Positions 28,106 to 37,640 of a stretch of 64,000 nucleotides of DNA are shown piece after piece. The stretch is from UBA6136 sp044237765 (lineage in GTDB: Bacteria; Pseudomonadota; Gammaproteobacteria; Methylococcales; Methylococcaceae): assembly GCA_044237765.1 (NCBI GenBank), contig JBIIEQ010000003.1, forward strand, positions 1 to 64,000, read 5' to 3'. The translations under genes were made by a program, and so were the position numbers. Below the pieces are notes generated by a model. That model was not told the origin of the DNA. It ran no database searches and saw nothing but the letters and a program-made list of their open reading frames with translations. Within the stretch, counting starts at the first letter, position 1. Every line of letters starts with the position of its first letter.

Positions 28106-28582
28106 TCACAGCCAGCGCCAGTGGCGAAAACTCGCCGCCTGGCCTCGGTAAATTCCGCGTTTGTCACGCAGGTTCCAGACGAGGGCATTTTCGATTTCGA
28201 ATCGTCTTCCGTGACGACCGATGCGGATGCCTTGGTAATTGTCGGCATAACCTTGCTCGGCCACCGTCTTCAATAGCGCCGAGCGGGCCTCCCGGTTGGG
28301 TTCCTCTGCGGATAGCCGCGAGGGGCAGGCCGTCATTCCCACCCAGTCCATGCCGAAAAGGCTGAGCGCCGTCTGGTTGGCATAATTGAAGATCGGGTCA
28401 GCCTGGGTGTCGTGTGAAAGCAGGGCCAGCGGCGCCGTAAAGAGGTAGCGCGCGGCTTCCTCCTCGCTCATGCGCGGATTCACCAGATCGCGCCCGGTCC
28501 AGTGACGGTAGCTCCGCAGGATCAGTCCGATATGTTCGGCCATGAAGTGGTTGTCTTCAGCGGGAATGGGCGTGGCGGTCAT
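28106..28582 (-). CDS. MEKHLA-domain protein
   Basis: 158 residues, almost entirely one MEKHLA domain: ILRSYRHWTGRDLV, then APLALLSHDTQADPIFNYANQTAL, SRLSAEEPNREAR, NYQGIRIGRHGRRFEI and VWNLRDKRGIYRGQAA. The domain is related to PAS and is found alone in bacteria and at the end of plant HD-ZIP III regulators; it may sense a small molecule or redox state. The start MTATPIPAEDN at 28582 is chosen because further upstream residues are low quality and run into the facing gene. Divergent from the spermidine-synthase-like gene, 129 bases away. Confidence 0.8.
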   Translation of the reverse strand: MTATPIPAEDNHFMAEHIGLILRSYRHWTGRDLVNPRMSEEEAARYLFTAPLALLSHDTQADPIFNYANQTALSLFGMDWVGMTACPSRLSAEEPNREARSALLKTVAEQGYADNYQGIRIGRHGRRFEIENALVWNLRDKRGIYRGQAASFRHWRWL

Positions 28583-28711
28583 GGTGATGGCTTTCGACGG
28601 GTGATTGATGGAGATTATAGCGATCGGGACGCCGGGATAATTCGCTGGTGTAGCTTGCCGGCACCCCTGGTCTCGCCTAGTATCGAAGCGATTATTTTGC
28701 CGGGAGGTGGC

Positions 28712-29497
28712 GTGGGCAAGTATGGCGGAAGGCTTATCCATTGCTGTCATGACGGCGAGGGTCCCATCGAGGTGGTGGAGTCTCATGGAGTCCGCTCCCT
28801 GCATTTTGGCTCTCCTGCACGGCAAAGCGCGATGTCACTGGCGAATCCCGACCATATTGAACTTCCCTATCTTCGTGCCATGCTGGTCGGTCTCGTGATG
28901 ATCCCGGCGCCGGCGCCGGCCCGGATTCTGATTCTTGGGCTCGGCGGAGGTTCTCTGCCCCGGTTTCTCCTGCAGCAATATCCCGAGGCGGTCATCGAGG
29001 TGGTCGAGTCGCGCGCGGCCATGGTGGATGTGGCTCGAGCCTATTTCCATCTCCCGGATTGCGCTGGCCTGATCATACGGATCGCCGATGGCGGTGAGTA
29101 TTTGCAGCAACGTCTGATGGACGGCAACGGCCGATACGATCTGATTCTGGTGGATGTCTTCGATGACCAGGGGTTGGCGCCAATGGTCATGCGTCACGAC
29201 TTTTTCGCGGCACTGGCCAGCCTGGTCAATTTCGGTGGTTTAGTGGGGGTCAATCTCTGGAGTGGTCATGCGGAATCCTTCCGCGCTGTGATGCGGTTGC
29301 TGAAGCTTTACTTCCCCAATGGCGCCTACTCCTTGCCCGTGATGGGGCGCGGCAATGTGGTTGGACTTGGGTTGGAGGCCACCCTCGGCACCCCCCGATG
29401 GAAGGTCTGTCTCGGCCGTGCCCAAACTCTGGAACGGCGAATGGGCATCGAGTTCAGCCGGCTTGTGCAGCGTCTGACGCCGCCACTGGGGCGTTAG
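28712..29497 (+). CDS. Spermidine-synthase-like SAM-dependent enzyme
   Basis: 261 residues with a class I Rossmann fold: ILILGLGGGSLPRFLL, then IEVVESRAAMVDVA and YDLILVDVFDDQGLAP. This is the fused-free SpeE-like family often annotated as polyamine aminopropyltransferase, but many members lack that activity and no clear aminopropyl-acceptor motif is seen. GTG at 28712 has GGGAGG just ahead and gives normal length; upstream extension to 28502 would overlap the facing MEKHLA gene. Polyamine relevance is possible because speD is in the window, but the genes are not linked. Confidence 0.75.
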   Translation: MGKYGGRLIHCCHDGEGPIEVVESHGVRSLHFGSPARQSAMSLANPDHIELPYLRAMLVGLVMIPAPAPARILILGLGGGSLPRFLLQQYPEAVIEVVESRAAMVDVARAYFHLPDCAGLIIRIADGGEYLQQRLMDGNGRYDLILVDVFDDQGLAPMVMRHDFFAALASLVNFGGLVGVNLWSGHAESFRAVMRLLKLYFPNGAYSLPVMGRGNVVGLGLEATLGTPRWKVCLGRAQTLERRMGIEFSRLVQRLTPPLGR

Positions 29498-29521
29498 CGT
29501 CAGTGCTTTTGTCAGTAAAGG

Positions 29522-29977
29522 TCAAGAGAGTGGGGCGTTACGCCGTAGAAATCGGTCGAGCTGGTTGGCAAAAGCCTGGCGTTCTGTCTGGCTGAGTGCC
29601 GCGGGTCCTCCCGTGGACACGCCGCTGGCTCTCAGTGTCTCCATGAAATCGCGCATATTGAGCCGTGCCCGGATATTTTCCGAGGTATAGAATTCCCCGC
29701 GAGGATTGAGCGCATGACCGCCTTGCTGAATGACTTCGGCAGCCAGAGGAATGTCCGCCGTGATGACCAGGTCGCCCGGCGTGAGTTGCTGAAGAATTTC
29801 ATTGTCTGCCACGTCAAAACCGCGAGACACCCGCCGCGCAGAAATCCAGCGGGAAGGTGGGGTGGCCACGGCCTGATTGGCGACCAGAATCAGCGGGACC
29901 TGAACCCGCTCTGCCGCCTTGAAAAGAATGTCCTTGATGACATTCGGGCAGGCGTCCGCATCCACCCAGATTTGCAT
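29522..29977 (-). CDS. YaiI/YqxD family protein (DUF188)
   Basis: 151 residues, as in E. coli YaiI (152). The N-terminal IWVDADACPN and later GDLVITADIPLAAE, NPRGEFYT and LNMRDFMETLR are family hallmarks; the fold resembles PIN/NYN nucleases but activity is unproven. ATG at 29977 chosen over 30010 since family members begin MQIWVDADACP. Confidence 0.88.
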   Translation of the reverse strand: MQIWVDADACPNVIKDILFKAAERVQVPLILVANQAVATPPSRWISARRVSRGFDVADNEILQQLTPGDLVITADIPLAAEVIQQGGHALNPRGEFYTSENIRARLNMRDFMETLRASGVSTGGPAALSQTERQAFANQLDRFLRRNAPLS

Positions 29978-30006
29978 ACAGTTTGTCCTTTGAGCGGCGT
30001 CCCGCT

Positions 30007-30351
30007 TCAATCCGCTAGGGCGCTGAAGGGGAGAGCCAGGGTGTCCACCAAGACGGAGGCGGGCAGGCCCAGCATGATCAGCGGACTCATGACCCGCGTG
30101 GAAGATTGGTACAGGGTGTCCTGTTCTGCCTTGGGATAGTAGATCGCGAGACAGGCATCAGCCGGTTTGGGGTCGTCCGCGAATGCCCAGTCCAGCGCCG
30201 CGATGTCCTTGCGGGTCAGTGAGAACACCTTTGGACAGGATTCCGTATTGGCCGATCTGGGCTTACCCTGTTTTTCGACCATCATGGTGGCGCATCCTGT
30301 CGCCGTTGCCCCGAGCAATAACAAAAGCAGAACTCTGCACATGCGTTTCAT
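30007..30351 (-). CDS. YceK/YidQ-type lipoprotein
   Basis: 114 residues beginning MKRMCRVLLLLLLGATATGC, a lipoprotein signal peptide with Cys20 as the probable lipidation site. The mature part contains VFSLTRKDIAALDWAF and a C-terminal LPASVLVDTLALPFSAL, as in the DUF1375 (YceK/YidQ) lipoproteins of unknown role. Its ATG overlaps the ligA stop (ATGA at 30348-30351), so it is co-transcribed with smc-zipA-ligA. Confidence 0.82.
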   Translation of the reverse strand: MKRMCRVLLLLLLGATATGCATMMVEKQGKPRSANTESCPKVFSLTRKDIAALDWAFADDPKPADACLAIYYPKAEQDTLYQSSTRVMSPLIMLGLPASVLVDTLALPFSALAD

Positions 30352-32411
30352 GCGCCGATCTCGGTGGGTTGGGAGGAAGTGAATTCCGAGCTCGGGTTCT
30401 GACACAAGGCCAGAAAGGCGGCCTCATCCAGAACAGGAATGCCCAATGCCTGGGCTTTGGTCAGCTTGGAACCCGGGTCCGCGCCGGCGACGACAAAGTC
30501 GGTTTTTGCCGAGACACTTCCCGCGGCCTTTCCGCCCAAAGAGTGAACCAGCGCCTTGGCCTCCTCGCGTGAAAGCGAGTCCAGCGTCCCGGTGATGACA
30601 AAGGTTTTGCCGGCAAAGGGCAATGCCTCCGCCGCAATCCGTTCAGGCATGGCATCCCAATGGATGCCGGCGTCGAGCAAACCTTGCAATACCTCCAGGT
30701 TATGCGGTTGACGAAAGAAGGTGAAGACATGCCTGGCCACGGTCGGCCCAATATCCGGCGCAGTCTGCAAGGTCATTTCGTCCGCCGTTTTCAGGGTGTC
30801 GATATCGCGAAATTGTTCCGCCAGAGTGCGTGCGGTGACCTCTCCGACTTCCCGAATTCCCAGGGCGAAAAGAAAACGGGGCAACGTGGTGTGGCGACTG
30901 GACTTGATTGCGTTGATCAGGTTGCTGGCCGATTTTTCAGCCAGTCGGTCCAGTCCGGCGACCTCCTCGACCGTCAGCCGATACAGATCGGCGACTGTTC
31001 CGATCAGACATTTTTCAAGCAATTGATCGACAATCCTGTCGCCCAGACCATCGATATTCATGGCTTTGCGCGAGGCAAAATGCTTGACTGCCTCCTTGTG
31101 TTGCGCCGGGCAATAGAGACCGCCGCTGCAGCGGACGATGGCTTCCCCCTCGATGGTTTCCACGTCCGATCCGCAGGCGGGACAGTGTGTCGGCATGACG
31201 AAGAGGCTGGCATTGTCTGGCCTGAGTTCCGGGAGGCTCTTGACCACTTCGGGAATCACATCGCCCGCCCGCCGGACGATGACCGTATCGCCGACCCGGA
31301 TATCCTTGCGGTGCACTTCATCGGCGTTGTGCAGTGTCGCGTTGGTGACCGTGACCCCGCCGACGGAGACGGACTCCAGTCGCGCGACCGGGGTGAGCGC
31401 GCCGGTACGGCCGACCTGAACGTCGATCGCCACGACGCGGGTGGTGGCTTCTTCGGCCGGAAACTTGTGGGCAATGGCCCAGCGTGGGGCGCGGGCGACA
31501 AAGCCGAGCGTTTCCCGGTCCCTGAGCTTATCCAGCTTGTAGACCACACCATCGATTTCGTACGGCAAAGCCTGGCGCCTTGTCAGCAGATCGGTGTAAT
31601 AGGCGAAGCATTCGCTGATGCCCTGCACGACATGCAATTCAGGATTGATCGGGATGCCCCAGGTTCTGAAGCGGGTCATGACGTCGCTGTGGGTGTCGGG
31701 GAGTTGCTCGGCGGGATAGAGCCCGTAGCCATAGCAGTAAAAATCGAGTGGCCGAGTGGCGGTGACCCGTGGGTCCAGCTGTCTCAGGCTGCCCGCTGCC
31801 GCATTGCGGGGGTTGGCGAAAGTTTTTTCTCCAGCCGCCAGTGCCCGCTCGTTGAGTTCCCGAAAACCCTGTTTGGGCATGAAGACCTCGCCCCGGATCT
31901 CGAATTTCTCCGGCCAGCCTTGGCCTTTCAGGCGCAAGGGAATGACCGCCAGGGTGCGAATGTTGGCGGTGATGTTTTCGCCGGTCTGGCCATCGCCTCG
32001 GGTCGCTGCCCGCACCAGCAGGCCCTGTTCATAGGTGAGACTAACGGCGAGTCCATCCAGCTTGGGTTCAACGACAAAAGCAAGATCTTCATCCCCCAGG
32101 CGCTGGCTGATACGGCGACTGAAGTCGATCAGGTCTTCTTCACTGAAAGCATTGTCCAGAGACAGCATCGGCACGGGATGCCGAACTTCGGAGAAGGTGG
32201 TGGACGGCGGAGCACCCACCCGCTGTGTGGGGGAGTCGGCAGTTTGCAGGTCCGGGTGCTCGCGTTCCAGTGCGAGCAATTCCTGCATCAGCTGATCATA
32301 TTCCGCGTCGGAGATGAGCGGATCGTCCAGCTGATGATAGCGGCGGTTGTGAAGCTCGATGTCCCGGCGGAGTTGGGCAGCACGCTGCCGGACAGGCTCC
32401 GGTGTGGTCAC
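30348..32411 (-). CDS. ligA: NAD-dependent DNA ligase
   Basis: 687 residues that seal nicks during replication and repair. The adenylated Lys117 lies in VEPKLDGLAV; downstream come the OB fold, a C4 zinc finger (CPACG then CSGGLYCPAQ), the HhH domain and a C-terminal BRCT domain (GKTFVITGTLDSLSREEAK). The start is GTG at 32411. Two bases separate it from the zipA stop, giving the conserved gammaproteobacterial order smc-zipA-ligA. Confidence 0.96.
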   Translation of the reverse strand: MTTPEPVRQRAAQLRRDIELHNRRYHQLDDPLISDAEYDQLMQELLALEREHPDLQTADSPTQRVGAPPSTTFSEVRHPVPMLSLDNAFSEEDLIDFSRRISQRLGDEDLAFVVEPKLDGLAVSLTYEQGLLVRAATRGDGQTGENITANIRTLAVIPLRLKGQGWPEKFEIRGEVFMPKQGFRELNERALAAGEKTFANPRNAAAGSLRQLDPRVTATRPLDFYCYGYGLYPAEQLPDTHSDVMTRFRTWGIPINPELHVVQGISECFAYYTDLLTRRQALPYEIDGVVYKLDKLRDRETLGFVARAPRWAIAHKFPAEEATTRVVAIDVQVGRTGALTPVARLESVSVGGVTVTNATLHNADEVHRKDIRVGDTVIVRRAGDVIPEVVKSLPELRPDNASLFVMPTHCPACGSDVETIEGEAIVRCSGGLYCPAQHKEAVKHFASRKAMNIDGLGDRIVDQLLEKCLIGTVADLYRLTVEEVAGLDRLAEKSASNLINAIKSSRHTTLPRFLFALGIREVGEVTARTLAEQFRDIDTLKTADEMTLQTAPDIGPTVARHVFTFFRQPHNLEVLQGLLDAGIHWDAMPERIAAEALPFAGKTFVITGTLDSLSREEAKALVHSLGGKAAGSVSAKTDFVVAGADPGSKLTKAQALGIPVLDEAAFLALCQNPSSEFTSSQPTEIGA

Positions 32412-32413
32412 GG

Positions 32414-33193
32414 TCAGCTTTCGATGGGCTGTTTCAGAAGATTCCGCATGTGCGCAATTTTGCTGGCACTGAGCGGTTGGCGTGACTCATCCCATTGAAT
32501 GCCATGCAGACGCTGGGCGAGTTCGCGGCTGGTATTGACGAGGTCGTCGTAGGTTCCGAGCGGGTCCGAGACGCGGGCAGTCTGGAAGAACAAGACGATG
32601 CCGGGGCATTCGAAATCGTCCATGTCGTCGATGGGGAAGGTGCCGGGTTCTACCAGGCTGGCAACGCTGAACAGCGTTTGGGTCAGGTCGGGGTCGTAGC
32701 GGTGGAAAATGCCCATGTCGCCGAACAGCAGGTCCACATCCATCAGTGCCTGCTTCAGTTCAGCCCCATGAAAGAAACGTCCCGGGCCGGCGACGACGCT
32801 TATCTGGATCAAAAAAGGCGCGCCCCCTGCGCCTTCACTGGAAGGCTCGCCTGAAGTAGTGATCTCTGAAGACGGCGCAGTTTCGTGACTCTCCGGGATG
32901 ATCTCGAGTTCGAAGTCATCCGTTTCCTCGTGAGCGTTGAAGTCGAGACCCGACAGTTGCGGCTCCTTGCGGGTATCCGTCCAGGGCGTGATGACGCGAA
33001 CCCCGTCCTCGAATTCATCGGAGGACGCTTCGTACTCCCCATCTTCAAAATCGTCCGAAGGAAGCTCCTCGCGCTTCCGGCGGCTGAAGAGGCTGTTCTG
33101 GATGGGTTGTCTGTACCGTCCCCAAGCATAGATGCCCGCCAGAACGATGACGCTGGCGATGATCAAAAGCAGCCGAACGGTATCTCTATCCAT
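32414..33193 (-). CDS. zipA: Cell division protein ZipA
   Basis: 259 residues. One N-terminal transmembrane segment (LLLIIASVIVLAGIYAW, about 8-24), a charged linker with acidic repeats (SDDFEDGE, SDEFEDGV), and a C-terminal FtsZ-binding domain from about 125 (FLIQISVVAGPGRFFHG; FHRYDPD; VLFFQTARVSDP). It tethers FtsZ to the inner membrane at the septum. Start ATG at 33193 puts the membrane segment at the N-terminus; the longer frame to 33247 is not needed. Shorter than E. coli ZipA (328) mainly in the linker. Confidence 0.92.
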   Translation of the reverse strand: MDRDTVRLLLIIASVIVLAGIYAWGRYRQPIQNSLFSRRKREELPSDDFEDGEYEASSDEFEDGVRVITPWTDTRKEPQLSGLDFNAHEETDDFELEIIPESHETAPSSEITTSGEPSSEGAGGAPFLIQISVVAGPGRFFHGAELKQALMDVDLLFGDMGIFHRYDPDLTQTLFSVASLVEPGTFPIDDMDDFECPGIVLFFQTARVSDPLGTYDDLVNTSRELAQRLHGIQWDESRQPLSASKIAHMRNLLKQPIES

Positions 33194-33209
33194 CTTGAAT
33201 TCTCGGGTT

Positions 33210-36200
33210 TCAGGCGATGGCCATCTCGACGGCCGCATCGATGTCAACAGCCACGATACGGGAAACGCCAGGTTCCTTCATGGTGACGCCGGCCAGATGC
33301 TGGGCAATCTCCATGGTGGCTTTGTTATGTGAAATGAACAGAAATTGTACCCTCTCGGACATTTCCTTGACCAATTGGCTGAAACGACCCACGTTGGCAT
33401 CGTCCAGCGGGGCATCCACCTCGTCGAGCAGGCAGAAAGGAGCCGGATTCAATTCGAAAATGGCAAAGACGAGTGCCGCTGCCGTGAGTGCCTTTTCGCC
33501 ACCCGATAGCAGATGGATGGAGCTGTTGCGCTTCCCGGGAGGGCGGGCCATGATCGTTATGCCGGTTTCGAGCAGATCGCGATCGGTCATGTCCAAACTG
33601 GCCTGGCCGCCGCCGAACAGTTTCGGGAACATGCGCTGCAAACCGGCATTGATGAGATCGAACGTATCCTTGAAACGGGTTCGGCATTCCTTGTCGATTT
33701 TCTCGATGGCCTCGCGCAGGCTCGCCAGCGACTCGCTCAAATCCTGGTTTTGCTGGTCGAGGAAGGCCATCCGCTCCTCCTGTACCAAGTACTCTTCCAT
33801 GGCGGTCAGGTTGACGGCGCCCAGGCGGGCAATCTCTTCGGCCAATTCACCGACGCGCTGCTGCCAGGTTTTTTCATCGGCCTCTTCCGGCAGACTTTCC
33901 ACGACCCGGCTCGGATCTGCGCCGAGTTCCTCGAACTGTTCCTGCACGGTTTGCCGTCGGACTTCATTGGCAGAGAGCTCCAGCCGGATCTTTTCCAGCT
34001 GCTCCTTGATGCCCGCCAATTCTCGCTCGTTGCGGAGTTTCGATTCACTGCTCTGGCGAATACCGCCTTCCAGTTCGTTGGCACGATGGCGTAAATCGGC
34101 CAGAACTTTTTCAGCCCGGGAGCGCTGCTCGATCAAGTCGTCCAGCTGATTGTGGGTCTCTTCGGTCGGTTGACCGGTTTCCGCAACGCGGGTGCGGAGC
34201 GCTTCCAATCGTTGCAAGGCCTGGTCGAACTGACCCTGGGCCCGCTCCAGATGCCGGCGTGTGAGCTGTTCATTGGACCGCAGACTTTCTGAGCGGCCCT
34301 TGAGGGTATTCACTTTTTCGCGGGCCTGGCGCATGGCGGCATCGGTCTCGGTCAACCGGTTCTCAAGCCGGTTGCGGTTGTCAGCATGGTCGCTGGCCTG
34401 CAACTCCAGCTCTGCCAAGCGTTCCTCGGCTTCCACCTGCAACAGACGCGATTCCTCAATGGCTTCCTTCTCTTCACTGTGCTGAGCGCCCAGCTCGATC
34501 AATTCGCTGTTGATCTGGTTCAGCCGTTTGGTGGCCTGCTCGCAGCGGGCCTGAGTGGCGCTGAGTTCTGACTTCGCACGGCCATGTTCGGCGCCCAGCC
34601 GGCGTTCCTCGGTCTGCAGTCGCTCACGTTCCTGCTCTGCCTGACGGGTCGCGGTTTCGGTCGTGTGGAGCTGCTCTTCCAGCGTCTCGATGCGGCTGTG
34701 GAGCGTTTCGAGTTCCGCTTTGAGGGATTTCAGTTCACGCTCGCGTTTGATGACACCGGCCTGGCCCCCATCGAGCTTTTGCATGGTTAGCCAGCCCGGC
34801 CCCAGGCGCGTGCCATCCGGGGTGATGACGGACTCATGCTCGGCCAGTTGCGCGCTGATGTGGTGCGCGTTGGGGAGGTCATCCGCACAATAGACCGCAC
34901 CGAGCAAGGGGCTCAGGTTCCACGGCGAATTCACCCGCTCCAGCAAGCGGGGGCCGAGGCTGTGGTTGGTTTGATTTATTGAGGGACGGGTCTCGAACAA
35001 GGCCAGCGATTCCCCGCCCAACGCCGAAAGGTGCGGGGCAAGGTTTTCCGTCTGTTCGATGCAAAGAGCCTGAAGTTGCGGCCCGAGCACCGTTTCCACG
35101 GCGGTTTCCCAGCCGGGATGCACGTCGAGATGTTCGGCCAGACGCGTGGTTTGATCGAGCTGGTGCTCCGCTAGCCAGCGCTGCAATCCCGCCCGGTCCT
35201 TGCCCATAGCGTGTTCCTGCAGGGTCTCCAGCGAGCTGATCTTGCCATTCATTGCGTGCAGTTCCGCCCGGCGTGCATTCAGCTCGTGCTGCAGCGTTTT
35301 CATTTGCTCCCGACCCTCCTGAATACGGGTGTGGAGCTGTTGCAAGGTCTCCTGTAGGCTGGACCGCTCCGCTTCCAGTTCGGCGACGGCGAGTTCCAGT
35401 TCGGCCAGCCCCTCGGCATTGAGGGTGGCCTCGACCTCCTGACGTTCCACTTCCAGCTTTTCCCGGCGGGCGTCCAGCTGCCGCGCCTGCTGCTCAAGCT
35501 GACCGATCCGTACATGCTGGATATCCCGCTGGCTGCGGTAGCGGCCAATGTCGCTGCTCAGCTGCTCGAACTGCTGGCGCGCCGACTTCAGGGTATGGTC
35601 AGCGTCTTCCCGCAGCGTGGCGGTTTCGAGCTCCGCTTCTCGGGCTTCTTTCAGGAGGATCTCGAGTTCGGCCAGTTCTTCGACCAGGCTGGCCAGTTGG
35701 GCCTGATCATTTTCCAGATCGATTTCCGCCTGCTGTTGCTCTTCCAGCAGACGGGCCTCCTCCTGGATCAGGTTTTCGTGGGTTTCCTGTGCATGACGGA
35801 TATTTTGAGTCAGGCGGCTGATTTCCGCGCCCAGTTCATAGAATCGGGCTTGCTCCTCGTTCAGGGATTTCTGTAGCGACTCCTGCTGTTCACGAAAAGT
35901 CCCCAATGTCTCGTTGAGGGTGTGATCTTCCTCGGCCAGTGTCCGAAAACGGGTTTCGTATTCGGCCAGTTGGCCCCGGTGGGTTTGAAACTGCTCGTCG
36001 TATTTGCGCCATCGCAGGCCCAGTAACTGCTCGCGGTAGCCGCGTTCCTCATCCTTGAGTGCCGTGTACTTCTCGGCTTTTTTGGCCTGGCGTTTCAGGC
36101 TTTCCAGCTGTTTGCCAACTTCCTCGCGCAGGTCCATCAGCCGGTCCAGGTTCTCCTGGGTATGGCCCATGCGTAACTCGGTTTCGTGCCGGCGTTCCTT

Positions 36201-36719
36201 ATATTTGGAAATGCCTGCCGCCTCCTCGATCAGCTCACGCAGTTCGGCCGGCTTGGCCTCGATCAGCCGCGAGATCATGCCCTGCTCAATGATGGCGTAA
36301 CTGCGTGAGCCAAGGCCGGTGCCAAGGAACAGATCGGTGATGTCCTTGCGGCGGCAGCGGGTGCCGTTGAGAATGTAGGTCGATTGCCCGTCGCGGCTGA
36401 CCTGGCGCTTGATGGAAATCTCGGGATACTTGGCGAATTCTCCCGGTGCCTTGCCCTCGCCGTTGTCGAACACCAGTTCGACCGACGCCATTCCGACCGG
36501 CTTGCGGCTGCTGGAGCCGTTGAAAATGACATCCGCCATGCTCTCGCCGCGCAAATGCTTGGCGGAGCTTTCGCCCATGACCCAGCGCACCGCGTCGATG
36601 ATGTTGGATTTGCCACAGCCATTGGGGCCGACAATGCCGATCAGGTTGCCCGGTGTAGGGATCGTGGTGGGATCGACAAACGATTTGAAGCCCGCAAGTT
36701 TTATTCGGTCGAGACGCAC
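33210..36719 (-). CDS. smc: Chromosome segregation ATPase SMC
   Basis: 1169 residues of the true SMC type (not MukB). Walker A GIVGPNGCGKSNIID near 28-42, long coiled coil, hinge around 510-650, second coiled coil, then the signature LLSGGEKALTAAAL near 1068 and Walker B FCLLDEVDAPLDD near 1096. It condenses and segregates the chromosome, normally with ScpA and ScpB, which are not in this window. Start GTG at 36719. First gene of smc-zipA-ligA-lipoprotein. Confidence 0.96.
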   Translation of the reverse strand: MRLDRIKLAGFKSFVDPTTIPTPGNLIGIVGPNGCGKSNIIDAVRWVMGESSAKHLRGESMADVIFNGSSSRKPVGMASVELVFDNGEGKAPGEFAKYPEISIKRQVSRDGQSTYILNGTRCRRKDITDLFLGTGLGSRSYAIIEQGMISRLIEAKPAELRELIEEAAGISKYKERRHETELRMGHTQENLDRLMDLREEVGKQLESLKRQAKKAEKYTALKDEERGYREQLLGLRWRKYDEQFQTHRGQLAEYETRFRTLAEEDHTLNETLGTFREQQESLQKSLNEEQARFYELGAEISRLTQNIRHAQETHENLIQEEARLLEEQQQAEIDLENDQAQLASLVEELAELEILLKEAREAELETATLREDADHTLKSARQQFEQLSSDIGRYRSQRDIQHVRIGQLEQQARQLDARREKLEVERQEVEATLNAEGLAELELAVAELEAERSSLQETLQQLHTRIQEGREQMKTLQHELNARRAELHAMNGKISSLETLQEHAMGKDRAGLQRWLAEHQLDQTTRLAEHLDVHPGWETAVETVLGPQLQALCIEQTENLAPHLSALGGESLALFETRPSINQTNHSLGPRLLERVNSPWNLSPLLGAVYCADDLPNAHHISAQLAEHESVITPDGTRLGPGWLTMQKLDGGQAGVIKRERELKSLKAELETLHSRIETLEEQLHTTETATRQAEQERERLQTEERRLGAEHGRAKSELSATQARCEQATKRLNQINSELIELGAQHSEEKEAIEESRLLQVEAEERLAELELQASDHADNRNRLENRLTETDAAMRQAREKVNTLKGRSESLRSNEQLTRRHLERAQGQFDQALQRLEALRTRVAETGQPTEETHNQLDDLIEQRSRAEKVLADLRHRANELEGGIRQSSESKLRNERELAGIKEQLEKIRLELSANEVRRQTVQEQFEELGADPSRVVESLPEEADEKTWQQRVGELAEEIARLGAVNLTAMEEYLVQEERMAFLDQQNQDLSESLASLREAIEKIDKECRTRFKDTFDLINAGLQRMFPKLFGGGQASLDMTDRDLLETGITIMARPPGKRNSSIHLLSGGEKALTAAALVFAIFELNPAPFCLLDEVDAPLDDANVGRFSQLVKEMSERVQFLFISHNKATMEIAQHLAGVTMKEPGVSRIVAVDIDAAVEMAIA

Positions 36720-36824
36720 GGAGTGATCGCGGAGAGCGGAAAAAGGGCTGGAACTGGTTGGAGCGGGAACGGGTCGGTATTATAGCCGACTAACCCAACG
36801 CCCGGGCTTTGGCCTGGCCTCCAA

Positions 36825-36843
36825 CCCGAGAGGGATTCTCGGG
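36825..36843 (+). other. Hairpin in the queF leader
   Basis: CCCGAGA and TCTCGGG form a seven-base stem around GGGAT, followed by CCTTTCTCTT. It lies 30 bases before queF. It resembles a weak terminator or attenuator; no preQ1 riboswitch consensus is apparent around it. Confidence 0.4.
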
Positions 36844-36872
36844 CCTTTCTCTTGATACTGACCCAAGCCATC

Positions 36873-37262
36873 ATGACCACTCAACCCAGTAAAACCCTCG
36901 AAACCTTCGATAATCCCCAGCGGGATCGCGATTTCACCATCCGCATTGATATGCCGGAGTTCACCTGTTTATGCCCCAAGACCGGTCAGCCGGATTTCGC
37001 CACACTGCATCTTGAATATGTGCCCGATGAGAAGTGCGTGGAACTCAAGTCACTCAAACTATATGTCTGGTCATACCGTGATGAAGGCGCCTTCCACGAG
37101 GCTATCACCAACCGCATCCTGGATGATCTGGTTGCCGCCACCCAGCCACGCTTCATGCGCCTGACCGCTCGCTTCAATGTGCGCGGCGGCGTTTACACTG
37201 CTGTCGTCGCTGATCATCGGAAGCCCGGCTGGCAAGCGCCCGCCGTCGTTCAACTCCCCTGA
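36873..37262 (+). CDS. queF: NADPH-dependent preQ0 reductase, short type
   Basis: 129 residues. It reduces preQ0 to preQ1 in queuosine tRNA modification. The catalytic Cys34 lies in TCLCPKTGQPDF with Asp41, and the substrate and NADPH site motif CVELKSLKLY follows at 55-64; NVRGG near the end is also conserved. This is the short YkvM-like subtype, unlike the longer two-domain E. coli enzyme. ATG at 36873 is preferred over 36852. Divergent from smc. Confidence 0.95.
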   Translation: MTTQPSKTLETFDNPQRDRDFTIRIDMPEFTCLCPKTGQPDFATLHLEYVPDEKCVELKSLKLYVWSYRDEGAFHEAITNRILDDLVAATQPRFMRLTARFNVRGGVYTAVVADHRKPGWQAPAVVQLP

Positions 37263-37282
37263 TTGTAACCGCGGACTTCCTC

Positions 37283-37620
37283 ATGACTACGGTTGCCTGC
37301 CCCGTTTGCGGAATGGAAAATGGATATTCCGACGGATCAAACTTCGTCTGTCCCGATTGCTTTCACGAATGGCCGTTGGCCGGCGAGGCAGATGCCGACG
37401 GGGAGGGCGATACGGTCGTCAAGGATTCCAACGGGACACCACTGGCCGACGGTGACTCTGTGTTGCTGATCAAGGATCTGAAAGTGAAAGCTCCTCGATC
37501 ACCCTCAAGAAAGGCGCCAAGGCCAAGAACATCCGCCTGCACGACGGCGACCACGAAGTGGACTGCAAGATCGACGGCGTCAGCTATATGCTCAAGGCGT
37601 GTTTTTTGAAGAAGGCTTGA
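37283..37620 (+). pseudogene. yjdM: PhnA/YjdM zinc-ribbon protein, single-base frameshift
   Basis: The first 69 codons are normal for this family: CPVCG and CPDC zinc ribbon, then GDSVLLIKDLKVK. At about 37490 the frame changes. In the shifted frame the expected ending reads SSITLKKGAKAKNIRLHDGDHEVDCKIDG and stops at TGA 37618, whereas the unshifted frame gives unrelated Arg/Thr/Ser-rich residues to 37609. One base appears missing from what should be GGC TCC TCG (now GC TCC TCG). It is either a real recent frameshift or a sequencing error. The family was once linked to phosphonates; its role is not settled. Confidence 0.85.
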
Positions 37621-37640
37621 AAAGGCTGAGTAGCTGACCG

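Noticed and set aside
30660..32498. 612-codon open frame on the plus strand
   Set aside because: Antisense to ligA and the end of zipA; no domain recognisable.
36720..36872. preQ1 riboswitch ahead of queF
   Set aside because: Only a simple hairpin is seen; no preQ1 class I or II consensus recognised.
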